A stretch of 64,000 bases of DNA from Anthoceros angustus (taxonomy: Eukaryota; Streptophyta; Anthocerotopsida; Anthocerotales; Anthocerotaceae): positions 124,001 through 188,000 of the forward strand of contig MU008183.1 in NCBI GenBank assembly GCA_010909165.1, given 5' to 3'. The notes below the pieces were generated by a model. It searched no databases. It saw nothing but the letters and a program-made list of their open reading frames with translations, and had not been told where the DNA came from. The position numbers were made by a program, and so were the translations under genes. Positions 35,272-46,452 of the stretch are shown here, piece after piece; positions within the stretch are counted from its first letter, which is position 1; the number at the start of each line of letters is the position of its first letter.

Positions 35272-36771
35272 TTACGGTCGACCATTACAACTGCAATAAC
35301 CAGCTGCAAATCGATGCACACGATACCCATCTCTTACCACAATGTCACGCTTTTCGACCTTTGACATGATCTGCGTGGAACTGTGGCAGTCGCTGCACAT
35401 CCGTAGATTCTTCGTTACCACCAGAGGTGTGCCACTCGGAGTGTGGAGGAGACCAAACGCCAAAGCTAGCTTCTCAGCATGCCCGCAAAGCGCATCTTCC
35501 TTTTCCTTCTCAGACAGTGGCTTCAACACCAGCTTTGTGTCTGGTACATGGCGCCCTTCCTCCTTCAGACGTGTATTCATGAAGTCTGCCTTCAGCGCAA
35601 TCTCATCATCTCTGTTTTCTCCCACCACAAATGTATGTACCTGCTTCTTCACCTCAATGCCCGCCACTGCAGGTTTCTTGTTAGCTCCCGCGACAATTCT
35701 CTGTGTTTCAATCCTGTCTACGTCTGTCCACCTACCTGCATCTGCATAGGCATTGGCCATGAGCACATATGCAGATGCACCCTGAGGCTCCAGTCTGACC
35801 AGACTTTCATAACAACGCGTGGCCCTCTCTATATCCCCATGGCCTTTGCAGGCATTCAGCAAAGATGTTAACCCAACAACGTTACTTTGGCTCTCACATG
35901 ATAGTAGCATGTTCTCTGCCTCATCTAAGTGGCCTGCACGACCAAGAAGATCGATCATGCAATTGTAGTGCTCAACACTAGGTTTGATGCCATGCAGGTC
36001 CACCATGGAATCAAAGTGCTTGCGACCCTCGTTCACCAATCCCGCATGACTGCATGCTACTAGAAGGCAAGTAAATGTAGCACCATCAGGCTGAATACCG
36101 GCGACTAACATCTCCTCAAAACAAGCTAGTGCGTTGTGACCTTCATCGCAAGTACCATACCCAGCTATGAGGGCAGTCCATGTCACCACATCCTTTGAGG
36201 ACAAGCTGTCAAAAACCCTCCGCGCATCTTCCAGTTCGCCACATTTTACATACATGTCCACCAGGCAGTTGCCAACCATTACATTATCTAACTGTCCTCT
36301 TTCCACGATCTGTGAGTGCAGCTGCCTGCCCTTCTGTAAGGCACCAGCACTTGCACACGCTTTCAGAAGGCAAGCAAAAGTAACATGGTCAGCCACAATC
36401 AGGCCCTCCTGCTCCATTTGTCCATACAGAAGCGCCTCTTGGCCAAGTCCTTGCTGTGCATACCCAGCAATCAGGGCATTCCATGTCACCACATCCTTTG
36501 TGGCCAAGCTGTCAAAAACCTGGCGTGCATCTTCCAGTTCGCCACATTTTGCATACATGTCCACCAGGCAGTTGCCCACCAGTATGTCATCCAGTCCTCT
36601 TCCACAATCTGTGAGTGCAGCTGCCTGCCCTTCTGTAAGGCACCAGTGCTTGCACAGGCCTTCAGAAGGCAAAAGTAACATGTCAGCCACAATCAGGCCC
36701 TCCTCCTCCATTTGTCCATACAGAACAAGCGCCTCTTGAGCTGTGCATACCCAGCAATCAGGGCATTCCAT
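35272..36771 (-). CDS. PPR-DYW:KP protein, locus 1, C-terminal part
   Basis: An open frame of 499 codons with the last two PPR triplets, the E1/E2 region and a DYW-type cytidine-deaminase domain. The zinc and catalytic motif HAE is in [11 protein letters not shown] and the paired cysteines in CSDCH. The PG box is replaced by [10 protein letters not shown], and the protein ends CSCNGRP, not GDYW. Such proteins are imported into plastids or mitochondria and bind transcripts by their PPR repeats; I recall the KP/GRP variety as the candidate U-to-C editing enzymes. The frame's first codons (36690-36771) are an artefact of indels. This is the 3' part of the gene that starts at 39686, separated from it by small deletions at about 36598, 36670, 36735, 36871 and 37191. 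Confidence 0.8.
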   Translation of the reverse strand: MECPDCWVCTAQEALVLYGQMEEEGLIVADMLLLPSEGLCKHWCLTEGQAAALTDCGRGLDDILVGNCLVDMYAKCGELEDARQVFDSLATKDVVTWNALIAGYAQQGLGQEALLYGQMEQEGLIVADHVTFACLLKACASAGALQKGRQLHSQIVERGQLDNVMVGNCLVDMYVKCGELEDARRVFDSLSSKDVVTWTALIAGYGTCDEGHNALACFEEMLVAGIQPDGATFTCLLVACSHAGLVNEGRKHFDSMVDLHGIKPSVEHYNCMIDLLGRAGHLDEAENMLLSCESQSNVVGLTSLLNACKGHGDIERATRCYESLVRLEPQGASAYVLMANAYADAGRWTDVDRIETQRIVAGANKKPAVAGIEVKKQVHTFVVGENRDDEIALKADFMNTRLKEEGRHVPDTKLVLKPLSEKEKEDALCGHAEKLALAFGLLHTPSGTPLVVTKNLRMCSDCHSSTQIMSKVEKRDIVVRDGYRVHRFAAGYCSCNGRP

Positions 36772-36825
36772 GTCACCACATCCTTTGTGGCCAAGCTGTC
36801 AAAAACCTGGCGTGCATCTTCCAGT

Positions 36826-37266
36826 TCACCACATTTTGCATACATGTCCACCAGGCAGTTGCCCACCAGTGTTATCTAGCTGTCCTCTTTCCACAATCTG
36901 TGAGTGCAGCTGCCTGCCCTTCTGTAAGGCACCAGCACTTGCACAGGCCTTGAGGAGGCAAGCAAAAGCAACCTCGTCGGCAAAAACCAGGCCCGCCTGC
37001 TCCATTTGTCCATAAGCAACAAGTGCCTCTTGGCCGAGCCCATGATTTGCATACCCGGCTATCAGAGCTGTCCATGTCACCACATCCTTTGTGGCCAAAC
37101 TGTCAAAAACCCTACGCGCCTCTTGCATTTCGCCACATTTTGCATACATGTCCACCAGGCAGTTGGCCACCATTAAATTATCTAGCTGTCCTCTTCCACA
37201 ATCTGTGAGTGCAGCTGCCTGCCCTTCTGTAAGGCACCAGCACTTGCACACGCTTTCAGAAGGCAA
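36826..37266 (-). pseudogene. PPR locus 1, frame-shifted middle segment
   Basis: Continues the PPR array of the 5' part in another frame after loss of one T in the CTCTTTCC run near 37191. It carries a unit reading [17 protein letters not shown]. It loses frame again near 36871, where two bases are missing relative to sister units. Either a true pseudogene segment or sequence error in a repetitive region. Confidence 0.7.
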
Positions 37267-39686
37267 GCAAAAGTAAGATCGTTACACACAATCAGGCCCT
37301 CCTGCTCCATTTGCCCATGCAGAAGAAGCGCCTCTTGGCCAAGTCCATAATTTGCACACCCAGCTATCAGGGAAGTCCATGTCACTACATCCTTCATAGC
37401 CATGCTGTCAAAAACCCTCCGTGCATCGTCCAATTCGCCACATTTTGCATACATGTCAACTAGGCAGTTGCCCACCAGTATGTCATCCACGTGACCCCTG
37501 TCTACAATCTGTGAATGCAGCTGCCTGCCCTTCTGCAAGTCACCAGTGCTTGCGCAGGCTTTCAGAAGGCAAGCAAAAGTAACCTCGTCAGCCACAGACA
37601 GGTCATCCTCCTCCATTTTTCCGTAAAGAACAAGAGCTTCTTGACCAAGCCCATGATTAGCATACCCAGCAAGAAGAGCCGTCCATGTCACCACATCTTT
37701 TGTGGTCATGCTGTCAAAAACCCTGCGTGCATCTTCAAGTTTCCCACATTTTACATACATATCCACCAGGCAGTTGCCCACCATTGTGTTATCTAGCTGT
37801 CCTCTTTCCACAATCTGTGAATGCAGCTGCCTGCCCTTCTGTAAGGCACCAGCGCTTGCACAGGCCTTCAGAAGGCAAGCAAGAGTAACATGGTTACCCA
37901 TAATCAGGCCCTCCTGCTCCATTTGCCCATGAAGAAGAAGCGCCTCTTGGCCAAGTCCATGATTTGCATACCCAGATATGAGGGACGTCCACGTCACCAC
38001 ATCCTTTCTGGCTAAGCTGTCAAAAACCCTGCGTGCATCTTCCAATTCGCCACATTTTGCATACATGTCTACCAGGCAATTGCCCACCAGTATGTTATCG
38101 AGCTGGTTTCTGTCCACAATCTCTGAATGAAGCTGCCTGCCCTTCTGCAGGGCACCTTCGCTTGCACAGGCCTTCAGAAGGCAAGCAAAAGTAATGTGGT
38201 CAGCCACAATCAGGCCCTCCTGCTCCATTTGTCCATGCAGGAGAAGCGCCTCTTGGCCAAGCCCGTGATTAGCATACCCTCCTATAAGAGCCGTCCATGT
38301 CACCACATTTTTTGTGGCCAAGCTATCAAAAACCCTGCGAGCATCTTCCAGTTCACCACACTTTGCATACATGTCTACCAGACAAGTGCCCACAAGTATG
38401 CTATCTAGTTGACCTCTTTCCACAATCTGCGAGTGCAGCTGTTTCCCCTTCTGTATTGCACCAGCGCTTGCACAGGCCTTCAGAAGGCAAGCAAAAGTAA
38501 CATGGTTACCAACAATCAGGCCCTGCTGCTCCATTTGTCCATGCAGAAGAAGTGCCTCTTGGCCCAGCCCATGATTTGCGTATCCACCTATCAGGGCTGT
38601 CCATGTCACCACATCCTTTGTGGCCAAACTATCAAAAACCCTGCGTGCCTCTTGCATTTCGCCACATTTTGCGTACATGTCCACCAGGCAGTTGCCAACA
38701 TATAAGTCAGGAGGAATGCCAGTGTCCAACACGTCAAAGTGCACTTTTCTGCCAGATTCCAAGTCCGCAGCAAATGCACAAGCTTGAAGGGCTGCTACAA
38801 AAACGTGAGCATCTGCCTTCGCACCTGAGCTACGCATCTCATGGTACAGTTGAATGGCCTGGTGAGGTTTCCCCTGTTTAGCATGTGCAGATATTATGGA
38901 AAACCACATGAAGACATCTGGTTTTCCCACCCTGGTGAACACATCCATAGCCTCCTGTAGCCTACCTCCAAATGCATACATCCGCAAGATATGGTTCCCC
39001 AAGTATGTATTCGACTCGTAGCCAAGTTTGACAGTGAGATGATGAACTCGTCGCCCCACGACCAGATTCTTCCTAGCTGCACACAGTTTTAAGACACTAT
39101 ACAACAGAGACTGAGGAACAGGACTGTCTGTCTGCGCCAGAAATTCCAGGGCTCCAACTGCCTCTGTAAGCTTCCCCTGCTGGCATAACGTGCTGACGGT
39201 CACAGCCGTTACGACCCCCATTTCCCATCCTGCACGCCTAGCAGGCTCCGGCTTATCAGGAGAGCTCGACTTGAACGGAGACGCACAATGACCCATCTGC
39301 ATATCTAGCGAAACGAGCTGCCCATCCACCCAAGCTGGCTTGAACATGCTGCTTAACCAGAGGACCTCGCCGGACCCCTTACGCCAGAAGTCAGGTGAAC
39401 GGGAGCTCTTCTTATCTCGCCTGTTATCCCACCACATGGCAGGGTCCAGAAAAAATTGTCGCCACAAGAGCTCCTGCTCCTGGCGACCACCATCGCTGGA
39501 AAATCCTTTCCCAGGTATCCATTTGCTCGGAAGTGCTGGGTTCCTTACACTGGTGCACTTGGAAGCCTGCTTGTTTGCTAATTGGTGGCTCCCCAAGGTG
39601 AGGTGGGCGGGAGCTCCTTGTTGAATCCGAGTACACCCGCCAATTTCTTGAATCCAGGGTGGATCCGGTTGCCATACTTTGGCCAT
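37182..39686 (-). CDS. PPR-DYW:KP protein, locus 1, N-terminal part
   Basis: An open frame of about 834 codons from the ATG at 39686 (MAKVWQPDP). Loci 2 and 3 start with similar sequence, which supports this start over the upstream extension. After a roughly 190-residue N-terminal region with a conserved SLDMQMGH motif come degenerate PPRs and then five near-identical S-P-L triplets of about 102 residues (303-309 bp), each with [28 protein letters not shown] and [12 protein letters not shown] landmarks. PPR arrays bind single-stranded organelle RNA one base per P or S motif. The frame ends prematurely at 37182 because a T is missing near 37191; the array and DYW domain continue downstream in other frames to 35272. 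No intron. Confidence 0.8.
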   Translation of the reverse strand: MAKVWQPDPPWIQEIGGCTRIQQGAPAHLTLGSHQLANKQASKCTSVRNPALPSKWIPGKGFSSDGGRQEQELLWRQFFLDPAMWWDNRRDKKSSRSPDFWRKGSGEVLWLSSMFKPAWVDGQLVSLDMQMGHCASPFKSSSPDKPEPARRAGWEMGVVTAVTVSTLCQQGKLTEAVGALEFLAQTDSPVPQSLLYSVLKLCAARKNLVVGRRVHHLTVKLGYESNTYLGNHILRMYAFGGRLQEAMDVFTRVGKPDVFMWFSIISAHAKQGKPHQAIQLYHEMRSSGAKADAHVFVAALQACAFAADLESGRKVHFDVLDTGIPPDLYVGNCLVDMYAKCGEMQEARRVFDSLATKDVVTWTALIGGYANHGLGQEALLLHGQMEQQGLIVGNHVTFACLLKACASAGAIQKGKQLHSQIVERGQLDSILVGTCLVDMYAKCGELEDARRVFDSLATKNVVTWTALIGGYANHGLGQEALLLHGQMEQEGLIVADHITFACLLKACASEGALQKGRQLHSEIVDRNQLDNILVGNCLVDMYAKCGELEDARRVFDSLARKDVVTWTSLISGYANHGLGQEALLLHGQMEQEGLIMGNHVTLACLLKACASAGALQKGRQLHSQIVERGQLDNTMVGNCLVDMYVKCGKLEDARRVFDSMTTKDVVTWTALLAGYANHGLGQEALVLYGKMEEDDLSVADEVTFACLLKACASTGDLQKGRQLHSQIVDRGHVDDILVGNCLVDMYAKCGELDDARRVFDSMAMKDVVTWTSLIAGCANYGLGQEALLLHGQMEQEGLIVCNDLTFACLLKACASAGALQKGRQLHSQIVEEDS

Positions 39687-39989
39687 CTCACACGAACCAC
39701 TCTCGGACGAAGAGACGCACAACGAACCATGAATGCACACTCTCGGAAGCTCGGGCCTTATTAGGTACTTACGACTGTGTGGGGAAGTGTGTGAAACCGT
39801 GAGAAGCGGTTTGATTTTGAGTTTCCTAAACAGGAAGGGAAAGGATCGGAGGGCCTAGGATTCCCAGAGAGCACAGTCCCATTTCAGTGGAAGGAGTTCC
39901 GCTATGTACCGGCCTCACCATTTTGTAACAGAGGCACTCAACACTACGGGGCCATGCTCTCGTGCTCATTGCGCAATTTCTTTAGAGCT

Positions 39990-40969
39990 TCAATGGAAGC
40001 TCCTTTGTGGCTCCGGTGTGCTGTGCTCACATCTGGAGCTTCCGCAGGCCTTCAGAGGGCATCCAAAAGTAATATTGTCACCCACAATCAGACCCTCCTC
40101 CATTTTTCCATACAGAACAAGAGCCTCTTGGCCAAAGGCCATGATTGTATACCCAGCTATCAGAGCTGTCCATGTCTCCACATCCTTTGTCGCCAAGCTG
40201 TCAAAGACATTGAGCGCATCATCCAGTGCGCCACATTTTGCATACATGTCCACCAGGCAGTTGCCAATAGAAAAGTTAGGAGGAAGGCCAGTGTGAGCTA
40301 CATCATAGTGCACTACTCTGCCAGATCCCAAGTCCGCAGCAAATGCACAAGCTTGAAGGGCTGCAACATACACATGAGCATCCGCCTTGACACCTGAGCT
40401 ACGCATCTCATGGTACAACTAAATGGCATCGTTAGCTCTCCCACGGTTAGCATGTGTGGAAATGATGGGCAACCACATGAATGCATCCGGTTTTCCCACC
40501 CTGGTCAACACATCCATGGCCTCGGGTAGCCTACCTCCTAGCCAGGTCGACCTGGAAAGCGAGGCACCATGACCCATCTGCATGTCTAACGAAACGAGCT
40601 GCTCATCCTCCCTAGCTGGCTTGAACATGCTGTTTAACCAGAGGACCTCGCCGGATCCCTTACGCCAGAATTCAGGGGAATGGGAGGTCTCCTTAACCCG
40701 CCTGTTATCACAACCCGTGGCATCCAGAAAAATTTGTCGCCACAAGAGCTCCTGCTCCTGGCGACCACTATCGCCGGAAAATCCTTCCCCAGGTATCCAT
40801 TTGCTCGGAAGTGCTGGGTTCCTCGTAACACTACTGCACTTGGAGGCCTGGTTGTTTGCCAGTTGTTGGGTCCTTACGGCGAGGTGGGCGGGAGCTCTTC
40901 GTTGAATCCGTGTTCACCCACCAATTTCTCTGAGTCCACGGTGAATCTGGTTGCCATACTTTGGCCATC
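39990..40969 (-). pseudogene. truncated PPR gene copy next to locus 1
   Basis: A partial copy of a locus-1-type gene: the N-terminal leader (MAKVWQPDSPWTQ, ATG near 40969), the conserved SLDMQMGH region, then a jump to the MYHEMRSSGVKADAHV part and one PPR triplet. Relative to locus 1 it lacks the segment between SLDMQMGH and the first PPRs. It also has an in-frame TAG at 40419-40421 and frame changes near 40560 and 40830, and it stops after a single triplet. No DYW domain is attached on this strand. Clearly non-functional. Confidence 0.8.
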
Positions 40970-41189
40970 TTATACGACCCACTCTCGGACGAAGAGATGC
41001 ACAACGGACGATGCAGACAAGGCGAGATACTGTGCTTCACCACTTCACTCTTAGTAAGCACATTTTCAGACAGAAAAAAATGAAACAGCCGTGGACGTAG
41101 CGGAAGAGCAAGATAATAACAGGTGGAGAAGCTCTGGGTCCAACGCATCTGTTGCAGGTGCACGATATGAATGCTGCAACAAAGAATCT

Positions 41190-41300
41190 ACGCAGTGATT
41201 ATCACAGTGCCAAGGGTTGAAAGAGAGAGATTGGTGTACAGAATGGGTGTGATAGTGCGTCCGTTTGTAGCTGGTTATTACAGTGGTAAGGTCCATCTGA
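41190..41300 (+). pseudogene. degraded DYW-domain tail fragment
   Basis: On the plus strand this stretch (gtgattatcacagtgccaag ... gtagctggttattacag) matches the end of the DYW domain seen at 49979-50101, but with substitutions and indels that destroy the frame. It is in opposite orientation to the PPR genes beside it and is followed by cagtgctcagcagg sequence, as is the copy at 50101. Confidence 0.6.
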
Positions 41301-41302
41301 GT

Positions 41303-41480
41303 AGCCAGTGCTCAGCAGGTCAATCCTGAATCAATACTTAGCCAGTGCTCAGCAGGAAGAATCAATACTTAGTCAATGCTCAGCAGGGAGAATCAACTCT
41401 TAGCCTGTGCTCAGCAGAGAGAATATATAATTAGCTAGCGCTCAGGAGGGAGAATCAATACTTAGCCAGTGTTCAGCAGG
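41303..41480. repeat. 31-37 bp tandem repeat, six copies
   Basis: The unit is agccagtgctcagcagg followed by agaatcaatactt, with a few variants. A single copy of the unit follows the DYW tail at 50101. Confidence 0.8.
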
Positions 41481-42228
41481 TGAAACATTGCCTCTGGGTT
41501 CAATAAGAGATGGGTGAACGGAGAACTACCATGATATGAGCTTGTCCACGTACTTGAGACTATGTTCCTTTGCAATGTTCATGATGGGTTGTCTTGTATG
41601 GATATTCATCTTGAAACCATGTCTATACTAAAAAGAAGTTGTGCCTGTGAGTAACTAACAGATGGTTTGAGAGACATAACAAAACACATCCATTAGTTGC
41701 AACCAAGGAATTCTCAACCGCAAACCAAAGTGTCTGACCGAAAGCTTCAGAGGCCTCTGAAATGGCAAAACAGATTTAAAAAAACAAGTAGATATTAGAT
41801 TATGAGTACAACAGGTCGTGCCGAGCAAGACAGATTACCGCTGCCTTCTCCTTCCCAGTACTGCACATTTCACCTGAGGAGGCACTCTTACTCTCTCTCC
41901 ACCCACAGAGAGGTTCAATTCAAGAGCTGCGTTCACAGCAAGGATAAGCTCGTTCATCATATCACATAGATGACTCTCGCTTGTCAGGCTGGACGGGATG
42001 TGTCAGACCAGATGCCAACACTCCAGGACATATCACTTTGCCCTGCGCCTGGTTCATTTCTCACAATAAAAGGCCACGGGACTGAAGCTTGTCGTCGTCT
42101 AATTGTGCTCCCACAATTACTCCCAGTAAAGAGTAAACCCAGGACTATCCACCAGCGAGTCTTGCTTGACGACAGTTCCAGCATATAATACAACGGGCTC
42201 TTGTGGTCCCTCACTTGACACTGACAAG

Positions 42229-44638
42229 TCATCTCAAGCTGCCATTTCTGTGTGAGTGATGAGCTTTCTGCAATAGTAGCTTGCACAGGGCAGCACTCAT
42301 CTCCCCGAGAGAGATGGGTTTCAAAACTACTCCATCCATACCTATCTCCAAGCACCGTTTCTGTGTGCCCTTGTCAGTGTTTGCAGTCAATGCTATCACC
42401 AGTGGGCGCTCTTCTGGCCTGAATCTCTGATGAATCTGCATTGCTACTTCATACCCATCCATCTCTGGCATGCAAAGGTCAAGTAAGAGCACTTCAAAAG
42501 TCCTACCAGGTTGAGCTAAAGTGGCTAGACACTGGTGCCCAGATTCTACAACCGTTGTGTTACAGCCTAATCGGTCCAGCAGTCTGCGGGTGACAATCCT
42601 GTTTACACTGTTGTCATCGGTGACCAAAACTTTCAGACCTTTCAGGTCTGCTTTGTTAAGAGCCTCGTCCCGGATTTTCCGCTCTTTTTCAATAGAGGAG
42701 TTCTGGAGCTGAAGCCTAACAATGAATGTGACTGTGGACCCTTTACCCAAGCCCTCACTTTCAATCCAGATGTGCCCATGCATGAGCTGCACCAGGAAAC
42801 ACAGGAAAAAGTTGGTAGCCGTTCAAGAACAGACAACATCCGCAACCACATTACTAACCAACCAAACCATTTTCAACACCAACAGCAGTAAAAAACGTTA
42901 CCTGAACGAATTTCTTACAAATCGCTAGACCTAGTCCTGTCCCCCCATAGTCCCTAGTCGTTGTACTATCAGCCTGCACAAATTTCTGGAACAGCCTTGG
43001 AATATCACTGTCTTTCACCCCCAGACCAGTGTCCCTCACTTCAATTCGGATGTAGACAAACCCCTCACAAGGAGAAGGTCTCCAAGCTGGATTGGCAGGG
43101 TCTCGCTTGTTTTCCAGCCGTTCAACTGTCACATGCACATGCACACGGCCATGCTTCGTAAATTTCACAGCATTCCCAATCACGTTCAGTGAGGTCTGCA
43201 GAAGCCTCTTGTCATCGCCAATAACATAGGTGGGGACATCATCCGCAACTTCAAATACAAAATCTAGACCTTTCCCTTTAGCCATTGGCTTAGCCAGATT
43301 TCCTGCCTCACGCAAGACCATAGGTAACTCAAAGGGGCCAAGCTCAAGGGTAAGGCTCCCATCCTCCAAGCGGGAGAAATCCAGCACATCATTGATCAGG
43401 GTAGAAAGAAGGCTACTACTTTTGACAACTGTCTCAACCATGGACTTCTGTTCAGGATTCAAGGTAGACTCTTGAAGGAGTGAGGAGAGAGCAATGATCG
43501 CATGCATGGGAGTCCGCATCTCATGATTCATGACGGCAAGGAAATCATTTCGGGCCCTGATTGCAGTGTCAGCGTCCTGCCTTGCCTGCTGAAGTGCCTT
43601 GTTCTGCTCAATCAGTTGGTCCCTGGTTCTCTGGGACTCTTCGAGAACGGCAGCATGAGAGAGGGCAACTGCTACCTGATCCGCCACTCCTTCAGCCATC
43701 TCCAGTTCATGATACCTCCAATTCCGACCACTCTCACCAGGCAGCACCAACACCATAACAGCATACGAGGCGTCCACCATTGACATATGCAGCAAAGGGA
43801 GTCTGACTGCCGCTGTTGCACCTACAAACTGCCTGTGGTTACTTTCTCTACCTAAAGGACAGGTTGGAGGAATAACAAGTGCCCCGTAAGAGGAGATCAC
43901 ATCCAAAACAAAGGGATCATCCGCTGGCACAGTCACTGGCACTTGCAACAACCGCCGCTCCAGCTCGTGGGTGAGCTCCAACACATTCAGGTTGGGATTG
44001 GGCATCCAAATGGTGCAATTCTCCAGACACAACGTCTTGGCTAGCTCTACAAGTGTCGTGTTAAGGATGGTGTGGCGATCCAAGGAACTGCGGATCTCAT
44101 GAGTCAGCATTCTCACATGTCGACCTGCCTCCTCCTGAGCTTTGATCATATCCATCTCCCTATCTAACTCTGCAGCCTTATGCTTCAAAAAGTGCTCCCT
44201 CACTTTCACCTGCAATAACTCTGGAATAATGTGAATGAGAGTGATTGCAGTAGCACAGGAAACGAGAGCCGTCAGCACCTTCAGTATTGTCTGCAGAAGC
44301 ATGATGAAGAAGGAATGGGGACCATACGTCCAGATGGATATAAAGTGGGTCAATCCGCAGAGCACGATAAAAGCTCCAAACTGGATCAGGATCCATCTGA
44401 ACGGGAACACCTTGGAGCAGCTCACGAAGTAGAGCAGCTCCAGGGGTATGGAGAAGTAGGCAAGTGCAATCAAAAAATCACTTCCCAACTGGAGGCGAGC
44501 GAGCGTCTCCAAGCCCCACAGATCATCCTCACATGAGCATCTGGACAGACCTGCGCCGGAAGTGTCCTGGGCACTACCTGCCACCACCACTGCCAAAATC
44601 CCAACAAGCGCCATGGACGCCTCCCAGAACAGCCCCAT
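42229..44638 (-). CDS. ethylene receptor, ETR2-like with complete histidine kinase
   Basis: ER-membrane hybrid histidine kinase that binds ethylene through copper and represses the response through CTR1. Two exons, 42902-44638 and 42229-42786, give 764 residues. An N-terminal hydrophobic segment (8-22) precedes the dimer cysteines C34 and C36 (CSC). D54, C94 and H98 in the transmembrane sensor match the ethylene and copper ligands of ETR1. A GAF domain and coiled coil follow, then a full kinase: H372 (NHEMRTP), N489 (N box), DTGLG (G1) and GGTGLGLA (G2). The receiver domain in exon 2 has DD at 636-637, acceptor D682 and a conserved KP. The extra N-terminal segment, single late intron and receiver resemble subfamily 2 (ETR2/EIN4), yet angiosperm subfamily 2 receptors have lost key kinase residues that are kept here. 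The start is the ATG giving MGLFWEAS. Confidence 0.95.
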
Positions 44639-46452
44639 GGTACACACTTGCACAGCAGGAACAGGCGCTTCCTCAGCCAAGCGCAACTGGGGAACTGCCA
44701 CAAAGCACCAAATGTCACAAAATGTCAGCACCCACCAAATCTTCCAGAAAGCCTCAACTCCACCACGTCACACGACCACAAACCAGTCAAACCTCTTCAA
44801 CACCCCCCCACGACCTGCCGTCGTCTCCGCATCCCCGATCAACCAAGCAACGCCTTTCAACCACACCATCCCATTCCCACATCCGACAGACGAAAGCCTC
44901 CTCACCTGAATCTAGATCGTCAACTAGAGGATCACGGCGAAACCTTGGGTCCGCAAAAGCCATACCCTCAACCACGCAATATACACCCAAAAACCAGCTC
45001 AGAATCAAATCCCAACCTCCTAAAATTCCAGTCGTCCTGCAGCTGACATCCGGCCCGACAGCGGCATCACCACTCCAAGCTCACGATCTCTCTCTCACCA
45101 GCCGGCTGCTGCAGCAAACTGGATGCAAAAACTAGTCTTGGGCACGGCATGACCTTTGCTTTCTCAGATCAAAACTCCCTCCTTGTCCCCAAATCCTGCA
45201 ACCCATAAACCCTAGGCTGAGCAAGCAATCCGCCCACCACCTCCACAATCCTGCTCCGGCCCCCTCCCAGTCATACAGCCCCTCCCGCCGCCTCCTCACC
45301 CAATTCCGCCCCCACCACTTCCACGCAGAGCTGGGAAAGCGCCGGCAGGCCTCGGCCGTGTCCGTGCGCGGGGGGCGGGTCTAGGATTCCGCCTCCCGCA
45401 CGGACATGTTGGGCTCCTGCGTTGCTCAGCCGGGAAACCGCCCACCAGGTGGAAAGAGGAGGAAGATGGAGCACTCACGCTCACATCCAGCAAACAGGAG
45501 CCAATCGCCCACCACAGTGACCAGCCAGGACTCACACCCGGACCCAGTCATCAGAGGCCCGCGAACATTGCCGGCCTCGGCTTGCGACTCGCAGCCCAAA
45601 ACGACCCGCCTGCTACATTATTGAAAGCATTAAACCCAGAAGTCCAGGCAGCCACGTGACATCCGGAGCCGCTGCTGTGGACCCATCCGTCTCGGCCATG
45701 TGGCTACCTGGTGTATTCCGGGAATGTTTTCTTCTCTGGCACCGCCGGTATCTAAGGCCCCGGAGCCGAGAGGTGGAAACGCGGCGGCTCTTGATTGCAG
45801 CAGCAGTTCGCGTTTTCTTCACCCTTCCCCCTCCCCCGCCTGCTACGAACCCGGCGGGAACCTCAGGGTAGGCTTCAAAGAGGATGAAAGGGCGTTGGTT
45901 GGCTCAGCTCATCCAACACAGGCCGGCAAGTGACACGGCGGTGGATCTCCGGGAGATCGCCTGCAGGCACGCTACTCCCTCGCAGCCCGCCGCGTGTCCC
46001 CACAAACCACCCACCTGTTGAGACAATACACGCCTGGGTCTCCAGTGCGTTCAACCAACTAGGAGAATGTCTATCCTGAGCTGCAGCAGTTATTTCGTCG
46101 GGACGTACATCTGGGCCCGCTGCAGATCTTCCGAGATTGAGCTCCATGTGAGAGCCTGTTGCGTCCTGGAGTCCGGGACCCTGGATCAACAGCAACTGCC
46201 CCTTCAGCAATGACTTCATCAAGTAGACAGGCAATTCATCCAGTGATTCCACCACAGTGAGCGGACGGACTAGGTCTTCTAGGATCTGGATGCTCACAGT
46301 GATCAGAGTCCAGTCCGGTCTGGTGATGAGCTGATTCTCCCTAAGCTTACACTTCGTCTTCCTCTTCTGCTTCTTACATCTAAACGAATGACAAGAGTAA
46401 GCTGGAGCGAGGGATTATGTACACGAGAGTTGGATCAAGCTCCGGAATCAAG
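44639..46452. other. intergenic; ethylene receptor upstream region
   Basis: C- and A-rich leader-like sequence to about 45200, with a telo-box at 45207-45214, then GC-rich DNA. No gene is established apart from the weak ORF at 45875-46297. Confidence 0.45.
45875..46297 (-). CDS. hypothetical ORF, possible exon
   Basis: A 140-codon open frame that I do not recognise. Its first 60 residues (SIQILEDLVRPLTVVESLD and onward) have normal soluble-protein composition, while the C-terminal half looks arbitrary. No start ATG in good context, partner exon or splice signal could be established. Confidence 0.25.
   Translation of the reverse strand: MSIQILEDLVRPLTVVESLDELPVYLMKSLLKGQLLLIQGPGLQDATGSHMELNLGRSAAGPDVRPDEITAAAQDRHSPSWLNALETQACIVSTGGWFVGTRGGLRGSSVPAGDLPEIHRRVTCRPVLDELSQPTPFHPL

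Noticed and set aside
35342-39764. Plus-strand ORFs of 60-190 codons across PPR locus 1
   Set aside because: Antisense shadows repeated at the PPR unit period.
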